A model generated the notes under the pieces. The model was given only the letters and a program-made list of their open reading frames with translations, made no database searches and was not told the origin of the DNA. Below are positions 7,626 to 14,513 of a DNA stretch of 19,816 nucleotides, one piece after another. Source of the stretch: Clostridia bacterium (GTDB lineage: Bacteria > Bacillota > Clostridia > Christensenellales > Borkfalkiaceae); NCBI GenBank assembly GCA_017503885.1, contig JAFVSF010000133.1:1-19816 (forward strand). The letters are read 5' to 3'. Numbering within the stretch: the stretch's first letter is position 1; the number at the start of each line of letters is the position of its first letter. The position numbers were made by a program, and so were the translations under genes.

Positions 7626-7650
7626 TTAAGCCTAGCGTTGCTAGGCTTAA
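7626..7650. repeat. Perfect inverted repeat between yqzL and recO
   Basis: TTAAGCCTAGC and GCTAGGCTTAA (11 bp each) flank a 3-nt centre. On the - (coding) strand the hairpin includes the yqzL stop codon and ends immediately before the recO ribosome binding site, with no T-run, so it is unlikely to terminate that transcript. On the + strand the stem is followed by TTTTT. It may be an RNA-processing or stability hairpin, or a terminator for antisense transcription. Confidence 0.55.
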
Positions 7651-7757
7651 TTTTTATGTTTTTCGGTTTTATTTTTTAGCTTTTGGTAAAGCATATAGTA
7701 GCCTGGTTTACCCGTTTTTTCAAACATTTCCCAAGCAGAATCTTCAGGTTTTTTCAT
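7647..7757 (-). CDS. yqzL: YqzL-family small protein
   Basis: This is a 36-codon gene. The product begins MKKPEDSAWEMFEKTGKPGY, continues YMLYQKLKN and ends in a Lys-rich tail. The W-x-M-F-x-x-T-G-x-x-x-x-Y-x-x-Y pattern matches the YqzL family, whose Bacillus member is likewise encoded directly upstream of recO. The function is unknown. The ATG is preceded by an excellent GGAGG with 7-nt spacing, and the codon frame runs cleanly to a TAA 32 nt before recO. CATACT and AGTATG flank the ribosome binding site (7755-7783) as a short inverted repeat that could pair around it. Identification rests on motif and position together. Confidence 0.85.
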   Translation of the reverse strand: MKKPEDSAWEMFEKTGKPGYYMLYQKLKNKTEKHKN

Positions 7758-7838
7758 ACTCCTTCCTCCGTAGAAAAAGTATGAGAAATTTTTTGCTTCT
7801 TATACTTCGCAAGCATAATGTTTCTTACTTGCTTAAAC

Positions 7839-8068
7839 AAGGTTTTTTAACCTTCTGAAGATGGAGAAGCGAGCAAGACAAGGCTCGCAAATTGATATTG
7901 GGTGGGATAGTCCTTGCCTATCAGCAACGTGACGTTGCATCCTTGTTTTTAAACCCACACAATGCGTTTTTAAACCTTCTGAAGATGGAGAAGCAAGGTA
8001 GGCGAGGCTCACTTTAACACACAAGACACGATAGACCTCTTTGGTCATTGGGGTTTGGGGGTTAAAGT
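7839..8068. repeat. Non-coding repeat-bearing, hairpin-rich insert between era and yqzL
   Basis: The era-yqzL gap (7758-8089, about 330 bp) holds no convincing gene. It contains a 20-bp exact direct repeat at 7851-7870 and 7975-7994 (period 124), with similar flanks (T-rich plus AA before, GGCTCG-like sequence after). Several short inverted repeats lie in a row: AAGGTT/AACCTT (7839-7854), GCGAGC/GCTCGC (7869-7888), GATAG/CTATC (7906-7922), GCAACG/CGTTGC (7924-7938), and ACTTTAAC/GTTAAAGT (8011-8068) enclosing GACC/GGTC. This composition suggests a dispersed repeat element, or a degenerate pair of copies, inserted in an operon gap. A structured RNA is an alternative. There are no transposase remnants and no obvious target-site duplication. 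Confidence 0.6.
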
Positions 8069-8089
8069 AGAAACAAAGCATACCGACGC

Positions 8090-8977
8090 TTATACGTCTT
8101 CAGAATAGCCGTACTCTTTCAAAAGATTAGGCTTATCTCTCCAATTTTCTTTAACTTTTACGTAGGTAGTTAAAAATACTTTTGCATCTAAGAATTTTTC
8201 CATTGCTTCACGGGCAAAAGAAGATACTTCTTTTAAGGCTTTACCTTGTTTGCCGATAAGTATTGCTTTGTGGTTTTCTTTTTCGCAAACTATGTCTAAA
8301 TTTATATCGTAAATTCCGTTCTTTCTTCTTGAAAACTCGTTTATAGTTATTGCTATGCCGTGTGGTATTTCTCTATCATATTTAAGCAAAATTTTCTCAC
8401 GCATTATCTCGGCTATCATAAACTTTTCAGACTTGTCCGATATAGCGTTTGGATCGAAAACGTAATCACCCTCTGGGAGATATTTAAGTATAACGCTTAA
8501 AAGTTCTTTAACGTTTCTACCCTTTCTTGCAGAAACAGGCACTATCTCGTCTATGCCATTAATTTCGGCAAGTTTGATAAGTTCGGCAGGAATATTTTCT
8601 TTAGGCATAATATCGGTTTTTGTAAACGCAACTATCATTGGTACGCCAACTTTTGCAAACCTTGTTGCTAACGATAAATCTTCTTCTTTTAAGCCTGTAT
8701 GTCCGTCTACTACAAAGAGTATTACGTCTGTTTCTTTGGCAGTATTTTCCGCCGCCCTTTGCATACGTGAATTAAGCGTCGTTTGTGCTTTATAAATACC
8801 TGGAGTATCTTCAAAAACCACTTGATAATCATCAGTAGTTAAAACGCCGTAAATTCTATCTCTCGTGGTTTGAGGTTTTGGCGAAACGATAGCAACTTTT
8901 TCGCCAACTAACACGTTTACAAGGGTTGATTTGCCTGCATTTGCCCTACCTACAACGGCAACTGTTCCTGTTCTCAT
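8090..8977 (-). CDS. era: GTPase Era
   Basis: The 295-residue GTPase binds the 3' end of 16S rRNA and acts in 30S subunit maturation. All G motifs are visible: G1 GRANAGKS (10-17), G3 DTPG (57-60), G4 TKTD (119-122) and G5 SAR (149-151). The C-terminal KH domain (about 200-290) has IGKQGKAL with the GxxG loop at 242-245 and the typical tail KVKENWRDKPNLLKEYGY. The length is normal. The ATG at 8977 has GAGGA 7 nt upstream, inside the end of ybeY, with a 1-nt gap between the genes, so the two are likely co-translated. YbeY and Era act in the same ribosome-maturation process, which fits their adjacency. Confidence 0.98.
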   Translation of the reverse strand: MRTGTVAVVGRANAGKSTLVNVLVGEKVAIVSPKPQTTRDRIYGVLTTDDYQVVFEDTPGIYKAQTTLNSRMQRAAENTAKETDVILFVVDGHTGLKEEDLSLATRFAKVGVPMIVAFTKTDIMPKENIPAELIKLAEINGIDEIVPVSARKGRNVKELLSVILKYLPEGDYVFDPNAISDKSEKFMIAEIMREKILLKYDREIPHGIAITINEFSRRKNGIYDINLDIVCEKENHKAILIGKQGKALKEVSSFAREAMEKFLDAKVFLTTYVKVKENWRDKPNLLKEYGYSEDV

Positions 8978-8978
8978 T

Positions 8979-9458
8979 TTAATTCCTCTTTAAGTTAAGC
9001 GTAGTCATAATTTGTTCGGCTAACTTAGTCATCTCTTCTTCATCAGCCTTTTCGATATGGTCGTAACCAAAGCAATGCAGTATTCCATGAAGCGCAAGGT
9101 AGCAAATCTCCCTCTCTAGAGAGTGTCCGTATTCTTCTGCTTGCTCCTTTGCTCTTTGCATACAAATACAAATAGAGCCAAGTAAAAAGCCTTCGTCCTC
9201 TCTTTCGTTTCCAAAATGCTCTGGAGTTAAAATCTTGCCTCGAATTTCATCAAGATAAGGAAAAGATAAGACGTCGGTAACCTTGTCTATGTTTCGTTGT
9301 TCGTTGTTTAACTCTTTTATTTCCTCTTCGCTAACGAAAGCGATTTCTATTAAAAGTTCCTCTGTTTGTCCAAGCGTTTGATAGGCACAATCAGCCACCT
9401 TTTGAATATCAAACAACTCACCTTCTTTTTCTTCGCAAATTACCTTTAAAGTGCTCAT
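8979..9458 (-). CDS. ybeY: Endoribonuclease YbeY (rRNA maturation factor)
   Basis: The 159-residue metalloprotein of the UPF0054 family acts in 16S rRNA 3'-end processing and ribosome quality control. The zinc motif HGILHCFGYDH gives ligands His124, His128 and His134. The conserved RNIDKVTDVLSFPY segment (55-68) is upstream, and LGSICIC lies at 93-99. The length is usual for the family. Its ATG shares its A with the pgpH stop codon (TAATG overlap at 9458), indicating translational coupling, and era follows after 1 nt. Confidence 0.96.
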   Translation of the reverse strand: MSTLKVICEEKEGELFDIQKVADCAYQTLGQTEELLIEIAFVSEEEIKELNNEQRNIDKVTDVLSFPYLDEIRGKILTPEHFGNEREDEGFLLGSICICMQRAKEQAEEYGHSLEREICYLALHGILHCFGYDHIEKADEEEMTKLAEQIMTTLNLKRN

Positions 9459-10930
9459 TATTCGTATTTGTTTCCACCTATTTTAAGTTTAGGATACTCC
9501 ACTCTATCGTGATGTACGCCTGCTAAAGAGTTGGTAAGCGTTTTTCTTATAACGTCTAAATCTTTCATAGTTATATCACACTCGTAGAATTGGTCGAAAT
9601 CCATTCTCTCTTCGATAATTTCTCTTACAGCCTCGTCAACCTTTTCGTGCGAGCGTACGGGAAGAGACCTTGCCTTTGCCTCGCAAGCGTCTGCAAGCAT
9701 TAAAATTGCTGCAATTTTAGTTTGTGGACGTGGACCTTTGTACGCAAAATCTTTAAGAGGTAACGTTTCTTCAGAAAACTTACTTGCTTGCATATAGAAG
9801 TACCTAATATGAAGCGTGCCGTGATGTTGCTCGGCAACGTCGCTAAGTATGCTTGGCAATTTATGCTCTTTGATAATTCTAGCGCCATCAGTTGCATGCG
9901 AGCGAATAATATCAACGGAAAGTTCTGGGGTAATCTCATTATGTGGATTGTAGCCACTTTGATTTTCGGTAAAGTATTCTGGGTGTTCGATTTTGCCTAT
10001 GTCGTGGTAATATGCACACGCTCTTGCAAGAAGAGGGTCTTCGCCAATCGCCGACGCACAAGATTCAGCCAAAGTAGAAACTATCAAACAATGGTTAAAC
10101 GTACCCGGTGCTTTTTCATTAAGTTTTTGAAGCAGTGGTGCTTTGTGGTCGGTAAGTTCGTAAAGTTTATAAACCGTAACTCTATTAAAGATTTTTTCAA
10201 GTACGGGAAGTATTGCCATCATACCAACAACCGATGACATACCAGAAGTAAATCCGTAAATAACAAGCGGAATAGGATTTATCAAAAGACTATCTGTTTC
10301 TAGACATAGCGTACAAATGATAATTGGCAAAGATATTACAAATCCCATCAAGAAAACTTTTAATCTGGAGGTTATTCCAGAAACTAGGTATATCGCTAAA
10401 ATACTAGTTGAAAAACCTATTAAAAGCGAAGCGTAAAGCCTATGCCCCTCTACTACTTTTATCGTTAAAAACGCATCTATCATAAACATTAAAAAGCAAC
10501 AGACGGTATTCATAAAAATGGCCGTTCTCTTTTCAATGAGTATGAGTGATAAAAGGGCACAAAGTGCAAACGGACGTGCATACATACTGTATTTACCCAT
10601 TCCGTAAGTTATGGCTATGCAAAGTTCTAAAATCAAAAACACAAGGTTGATATTTCTAGTCTCTTTAATAAACGCATTGTTTTCGTGATAGAAATAAAGG
10701 TATATCCCTATAGAAACTAGGCACATCGCAATAACGAGATACACAAGATTTTGAACTTCACCCTCGCTCTTTAAATGCAAAGTAAGCACTTGAAGGTCAA
10801 ACCCCGAATTTACGTATAAAACTGCAAAAAAACCACAGATAAAAATCAAGGTGTGCAATGCAAACCAAAACACCGTCCTTGCAAAATCTTTAAATTCCCA
10901 GTTAGCAATTTGTTTGTTTTCTTTTACCAT
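9458..10930 (-). CDS. pgpH: PgpH-type HD-domain cyclic-di-AMP phosphodiesterase, short form
   Basis: The 490-residue membrane protein has a cytoplasmic C-terminal HD domain, with H280 in FNHCLIVSTLAE, the HDIG-type motif YYHDIGKIEHP (H309, D310), and a later EQHHGT (367-372). In Listeria and Bacillus this family hydrolyses c-di-AMP to pApA. The N-terminal half has a first helix at about 19-41 and at least six further hydrophobic segments between 62 and 240. Bacillus PgpH is about 710 residues because a large extracytoplasmic 7TMR-HDED domain follows helix 1. Here only about 20 residues separate helices 1 and 2, so that domain is missing. GGAG precedes the ATG by 7 nt. The gene sits between phoH and ybeY as in other Bacillota. 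Activity is inferred from the family. Confidence 0.9.
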   Translation of the reverse strand: MVKENKQIANWEFKDFARTVFWFALHTLIFICGFFAVLYVNSGFDLQVLTLHLKSEGEVQNLVYLVIAMCLVSIGIYLYFYHENNAFIKETRNINLVFLILELCIAITYGMGKYSMYARPFALCALLSLILIEKRTAIFMNTVCCFLMFMIDAFLTIKVVEGHRLYASLLIGFSTSILAIYLVSGITSRLKVFLMGFVISLPIIICTLCLETDSLLINPIPLVIYGFTSGMSSVVGMMAILPVLEKIFNRVTVYKLYELTDHKAPLLQKLNEKAPGTFNHCLIVSTLAESCASAIGEDPLLARACAYYHDIGKIEHPEYFTENQSGYNPHNEITPELSVDIIRSHATDGARIIKEHKLPSILSDVAEQHHGTLHIRYFYMQASKFSEETLPLKDFAYKGPRPQTKIAAILMLADACEAKARSLPVRSHEKVDEAVREIIEERMDFDQFYECDITMKDLDVIRKTLTNSLAGVHHDRVEYPKLKIGGNKYE

Positions 10931-10944
10931 AAATTTTCTCCGAC

Positions 10945-11928
10945 TTATTTTTTACCCTCGGGTAAATTAAGCCTTTCTTCGTATTTTGTATACGCCTTTA
11001 TTATCTCCATAACTAAGGCGTGGCGTACAACGTCTTTTGCTGTTAAAAATATGCTTTCTATACCGTCGATATTTTTTAAAATATCGGTTGCATGTTTTAA
11101 ACCACTCTTCTTTCCATCTGGAAGGTCTATTTGGGTTAAGTCACCCGTAACCACCATCTTGCTTCCATCGCCCATACGTGTTAAAAACATTTTCATTTGC
11201 TCTTTAGTAGTATTTTGGGCCTCGTCTAAAATGATAAACGCGTTGGAAAGAGTTCTTCCTCTCATATAAGCAAGTGGTGCAATTTCTATAACGCCCCTTT
11301 CCATAAGTTTGATATAACTGTCAAGCCCGAGCATCTCTTGAAGAGCGTCGTATAAAGGTCTTAAATATGGATCGACCTTTGTCTGTAAATCGCCTGGTAA
11401 AAAACCAAGTTTTTCGCCTGCCTCTACGGCTGGTCTTGTCAAAATTATCTTTTCGACCTCTTTATTTTTAAATGCCGATACTGCCATGGCAACGGCAAGA
11501 TACGTCTTACCCGTACCTGCTGGACCTACGCCAAATACAACCGTATTTTTCTTTATAGCGTCAACGTACTTTTTTTGACCTACCGTTTTGCATTTGATTT
11601 GCTTGCCCTTATGAGTTATAGCAATAACGCCCGACATAACCTTCTCTATGCCCTCTGCGTTTCCCTCTTTTGCAAGTTCTATGCAGTAGATAATCCTAGA
11701 TTTATCTAACGGCTCGCCTGATTTTATTATCGATGCGAGTTTAGTTATAACCGTCTCTGCCAAAAGAACTTGTTGCTCGTCGCCAGAAAGCCTAATACCA
11801 GTCCCCTCGACGTACGCAAGCACACCCGTTTCCCTTGCGATTATATTTAGATTTTCATCAAAAACTCCTAAAAGTTTAGATAAGTTTTCTAAACTGCCAA
11901 TATCGGCAAATACTGTAAATTCTGCCAA
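10945..11928 (-). CDS. phoH: PhoH-family ATPase
   Basis: The 327-residue protein has the PhoH P-loop domain: Walker A GPAGTGKT (135-142), TRPAVEAGEKLGFLPG (164-179), YMRGRTLSNAFIILDEAQNT with Walker B at 231-236, and TGDLTQIDLP (261-270). The N-terminal part (1-110) contains a KH-like RNA-binding region (RETGVLAYVEGTGIRLSGD). Members bind ATP and are thought to act on RNA; the precise role is unsettled. The start is a TTG at 11928 with GGAGGG just upstream, and no ATG fits as well. It lies 15 nt after yqfD and 14 nt before pgpH. Confidence 0.95.
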   Translation of the reverse strand: MAEFTVFADIGSLENLSKLLGVFDENLNIIARETGVLAYVEGTGIRLSGDEQQVLLAETVITKLASIIKSGEPLDKSRIIYCIELAKEGNAEGIEKVMSGVIAITHKGKQIKCKTVGQKKYVDAIKKNTVVFGVGPAGTGKTYLAVAMAVSAFKNKEVEKIILTRPAVEAGEKLGFLPGDLQTKVDPYLRPLYDALQEMLGLDSYIKLMERGVIEIAPLAYMRGRTLSNAFIILDEAQNTTKEQMKMFLTRMGDGSKMVVTGDLTQIDLPDGKKSGLKHATDILKNIDGIESIFLTAKDVVRHALVMEIIKAYTKYEERLNLPEGKK

Positions 11929-11943
11929 TTTTCCCTCCGTTTT

Positions 11944-12846
11944 TTAACTGACCGTTACTAAATACTTCAGCATAACCGTATACACGATTTTGTCTTTATC
12001 AAAACTCTCTTCTACCTCGCAACTTATAACGTCTTTTTCGCCAAGATTTTCCCTCGCTAGCAAACAAGCACGATTTTTATAACGCTCGCCACTAGCAAAA
12101 CTTTGATAAGTAAAAACGTATTTCGCCTCAATTTCAACCTCGCCAAGAGCATAGGTCAACTGCTTCTCTTCATCTTTTAAAACGTAACCCTCAATTAGCG
12201 TTTCGCCCTTTCTAACCTCGTCGCCAACACTAACTATTGCAGTGCCACTCAAAAGATTTATCGCTTTTATAGTGCCACTAACCGTGGATACAATTTTTTC
12301 TTTTTTTAAGTCTATTCCCTCTATTTTTGGCTCTGACCGATAAGCCTCTACGGTCAACACTCGCCCAGATTTTCTCAACGAAACATAGGCAACGCCGTCT
12401 ATTTCTTGGAGCAATTTATTCTCCAACTCTTTTAAGTCGGCTTTTAAAAAGGTTTTCTCCGTTACCCCCTCGCTTTTTAAAAGGGTGGAAATTTGTGGAG
12501 CAAAATACTCGCCGTCGCCCTCGTAACAAACCTTACCTACGTACCCGTCAAAGGCTATAACCAACGCCAAAAATAGGTTAAAACAAATGAAAAGCCCACA
12601 TTTTGAAAAGAGAGTTTTAATTGGGGACAACTTCCCATAATATTTAAGTATACGTATATTATAACACATATTGCGAGAAATTGCAAAAAATTTTTTATAA
12701 TCTACAAAATCTATTGAAATAATAGTTTTTTTATCAAAAAAAGTAATATCATAAGCGTAAACGCCCCTTTTATGCAGTTTTTCTATTAAAGAAAAACTGT
12801 CTTCTCCCTTTATTTGGAGTTTTACAAACAGTTTACCCCTTCTCAT
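11944..12846 (-). CDS. yqfD: Sporulation-associated membrane protein YqfD
   Basis: The 300-residue protein is assigned to the YqfD family from sequence and position. Members are linked to sporulation in Bacillus, where deletion affects spore formation. The N-terminal cytoplasmic region (1-80) ends in one hydrophobic helix (about residues 82-105, LFICFNLFLALVIAF). The rest lies across the membrane and includes a biotinyl-lipoyl-like beta segment (VSTVSGTIKAINLLSGTAIV, VGDEVRKGETLI). It is shorter than B. subtilis YqfD (about 398 residues). A TTG at 12855 would add three residues, but the ATG at 12846 overlaps the yqfC stop as ATGA and is the natural coupled start. Confidence 0.85.
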   Translation of the reverse strand: MRRGKLFVKLQIKGEDSFSLIEKLHKRGVYAYDITFFDKKTIISIDFVDYKKFFAISRNMCYNIRILKYYGKLSPIKTLFSKCGLFICFNLFLALVIAFDGYVGKVCYEGDGEYFAPQISTLLKSEGVTEKTFLKADLKELENKLLQEIDGVAYVSLRKSGRVLTVEAYRSEPKIEGIDLKKEKIVSTVSGTIKAINLLSGTAIVSVGDEVRKGETLIEGYVLKDEEKQLTYALGEVEIEAKYVFTYQSFASGERYKNRACLLARENLGEKDVISCEVEESFDKDKIVYTVMLKYLVTVS

Positions 12847-13103
12847 GCAGTACAAACCCCCGTTATTTTTCCAACAATAACTATTTGATTTTGGTCGTAG
12901 GTCTTTATTTTTAGATTTTCGCCTACAACAACGAGTTTTGCACTTTTTACACCTATTTCAATTCTACTATCCGAATAAAGGTCTACTGTTTTTACCCCCT
13001 CGATTATCCCACCACTTTTACCCAAAAGAGTTATTCTATAGGCGTATGGCGTAAGTTCTTGTTTTAAACCTAGCAAAGAGAGTGCGTCTTCTAAAAAAGT
13101 CAT
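12843..13103 (-). CDS. yqfC: Sporulation protein YqfC (YabP/YqfC family)
   Basis: The 86-residue protein has the YabP/YqfC pattern: a short helix (MTFLEDALSLLG), then beta strands with VDLYSDSRIEIG, KLVVVGENLKIKTYDQN and IVIVGKITGV. YqfC is a sigma-E-controlled sporulation protein in Bacillus and is regularly paired with yqfD. The frame is open further upstream to a TTG at 13133. The ATG at 13103 is preferred because GAGAGGA lies 7 nt before it and because the resulting length is near that of the B. subtilis protein (about 93). That ribosome binding site is inside the right arm of a long hairpin, with T7 directly before the ATG. Its end overlaps yqfD by 4 nt. Confidence 0.87.
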   Translation of the reverse strand: MTFLEDALSLLGLKQELTPYAYRITLLGKSGGIIEGVKTVDLYSDSRIEIGVKSAKLVVVGENLKIKTYDQNQIVIVGKITGVCTA

Positions 13104-13162
13104 AAAAAAATCCTCTCTTGATATATATTTCAAAAAACCGAAATATATTCAAAAAGAGGATT
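13104..13162 (-). terminator. Long terminator-like hairpin between metK and yqfC that contains the yqfC ribosome binding site
   Basis: On the - strand two 23-nt arms (13162-13140 and 13131-13109) match at 19 positions and have an 8-nt loop. The stem closes with AATCCTCT/AGAGGATT and is followed by more T (seven T in total), then the yqfC ATG. This is the form of an intrinsic terminator for metK, yet the 3' arm also contains the GAGAGGA used by yqfC. Two smaller hairpins (13164-13178, 13181-13191) precede it. Confidence 0.7.
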
Positions 13163-13205
13163 GGTTTGCTACACAAACTAGCCTATAAGGCGATTATTGT
13201 AAAGT

Positions 13206-14378
13206 TTAGCGAGGTAAATAAGCCTTTAAATCTGCGACTCTATCCAAACGCTCCCAAGGAAATTCACTTCTGCCGAAATGCCCGTAAGCAGCAGTATTTT
13301 TATAAATTGGTCTTCTTAAATCTAAAGTCTTAATGATGGAGTATGGGCGAAGGTCAAATTCTTTTGCAATAATCTCTGCAATAGCCTCGTCAGAAAGTTT
13401 ACCAGTGCCTTTAGTATTTACAAAAAGTGATACAGGTTTTGCAACGCCGATAGCGTATGCCACCTCTAAAGTACACTCGTCGGCAAGACCTGCTGCAACT
13501 ACGTTTTTACAAATGTATCTTGCCATATACGCAGCACTTCTATCTACTTTCGTTGGGTCTTTACCACTGAACGCACCACCACCGTGTGGGCAACTACCAC
13601 CATAGGTGTCTACGATAATTTTTCTACCGGTTAAGCCACTATCTCCGTGAGGACCACCAATTTCAAATCTACCCGTTGGGTTGATAAAATATTTAGTATT
13701 TTCATCAATGAGGTCAGCTGGAAGACAAGCAAGAATAACCTCTCTTTTTACGTCTTCTCTAAGTTGTTCAGTAGTTACGCTTTCGCTATGTTGAGTAGAA
13801 ACTACTACCGTATCTATTCTCTTTACTTTACCATCTTCATACTCGATAGTAACTTGGCTCTTTCCGTCTGGACGAAGATATGGCAAAGTTCCGTTCTTTC
13901 TGACTTCGGTAAGTTTTCTAGTAAGTTTATGGGAAAGAGTGATAGCCATTGGCATATATTCTTCCGTTTCGTTACAAGCATAGCCAAACATCATGCCTTG
14001 GTCGCCTGCACCGTGAAGGTCTGCCTCGTCACCACTTTCTCTATGTTCAACGGAACTGTCAACGCCAAGTGCTATATCTGCACTTTGCTCATGTATTGCA
14101 GTTAAAACTGCACAGGTATCACAGTCAAAACCGTATTTTGCTCTATCATAGCCAATTTCTCTAACAGTTTCTCTTGCAACCGTTTGAATATCAACGTAGC
14201 AGTCGGTAGTAATCTCGCCCATAACGAGTACGAGCCCTGTAGTAACTGACGTTTCGCAAGCAACTCTTGCATTTGGGTCTTTTGCCAAAATAGCGTCGAG
14301 CACTGCGTCTGAAATTTGGTCGCAAATTTTATCAGGATGCCCTTCCGTAACACTTTCACTTGTAAAAAATTTGTTCAT
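13206..14378 (-). CDS. metK: S-adenosylmethionine synthase
   Basis: The 390-residue cytoplasmic enzyme makes SAM from methionine and ATP, releasing phosphate and PPi. Family signatures are present: FTSESVTEGHPDKICDQISD near the N-terminus (His14, Asp16 and Lys17 in the ATP/Mg site), GAGDQGMMFGYA (123-134) and GGGAFSGKDPTKVDRSAAY (266-284). The length is normal for bacterial MetK. AAAGGA lies 7 nt before the ATG, and a perfect-consensus promoter is centred about 60 bp upstream. I see no SAM riboswitch: only about 45 nt of leader lie between the -10 box and the start. The neighbouring divergent gene encodes a SAM-consuming radical SAM protein. Confidence 0.98.
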   Translation of the reverse strand: MNKFFTSESVTEGHPDKICDQISDAVLDAILAKDPNARVACETSVTTGLVLVMGEITTDCYVDIQTVARETVREIGYDRAKYGFDCDTCAVLTAIHEQSADIALGVDSSVEHRESGDEADLHGAGDQGMMFGYACNETEEYMPMAITLSHKLTRKLTEVRKNGTLPYLRPDGKSQVTIEYEDGKVKRIDTVVVSTQHSESVTTEQLREDVKREVILACLPADLIDENTKYFINPTGRFEIGGPHGDSGLTGRKIIVDTYGGSCPHGGGAFSGKDPTKVDRSAAYMARYICKNVVAAGLADECTLEVAYAIGVAKPVSLFVNTKGTGKLSDEAIAEIIAKEFDLRPYSIIKTLDLRRPIYKNTAAYGHFGRSEFPWERLDRVADLKAYLPR

Positions 14379-14424
14379 AATAAAATCCTTTTGCGATTAA
14401 GATTTGTGGTCGTTTCGCTTAATT

Positions 14425-14453
14425 ATTATATACCATATCAAAATGTTTGTCAA
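14425..14453 (-). promoter_or_regulatory. Consensus sigma-A promoter of metK
   Basis: On the - strand TTGACA (14453-14448) and TATAAT (14430-14425) match consensus exactly, with 17-bp spacing, about 47 bp before the metK ATG. Its -35 element overlaps the -35 of the divergent radical SAM gene. Confidence 0.88.
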
Positions 14454-14475
14454 TCTTAAAATATCGTGTTACAAT
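14447..14475 (+). promoter_or_regulatory. Sigma-A promoter of the radical SAM gene
   Basis: TTGTCA (14447-14452) and TACAAT (14470-14475) are separated by 17 bp, each with one mismatch to consensus, and lie 38 bp before the ATG. Bases 14448-14452 are also part of the metK -35 element on the other strand. Confidence 0.78.
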
Positions 14476-14513
14476 AATAATTGTAATTTGCAAATATTTA
14501 GGCTGGAGGTTCT

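Noticed and set aside
7851..7994. CRISPR array suggested by the repeated 20-mer
   Set aside because: There are only two copies, the spacing is 104 bp between them, spacer lengths are not regular, and no cas genes are nearby.
7833..8081. Open frame of 82 codons on the - strand between era and yqzL
   Set aside because: It overlaps the repeated and palindromic DNA, its product repeats the same DNA unit in two reading frames, it has no good ribosome binding site, and it matches no protein family I know. It is better explained as a repeat element.
13104..13133. TTG at 13133 as yqfC start
   Set aside because: It falls in the loop of the hairpin and would add residues that the family lacks. ATG 13103 has a good ribosome binding site.
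14379..14513. SAM riboswitch upstream of metK
   Set aside because: Only about 45 nt separate the -10 box from the start codon, there is no SAM-I-like core, and no terminator hairpin lies in the leader.
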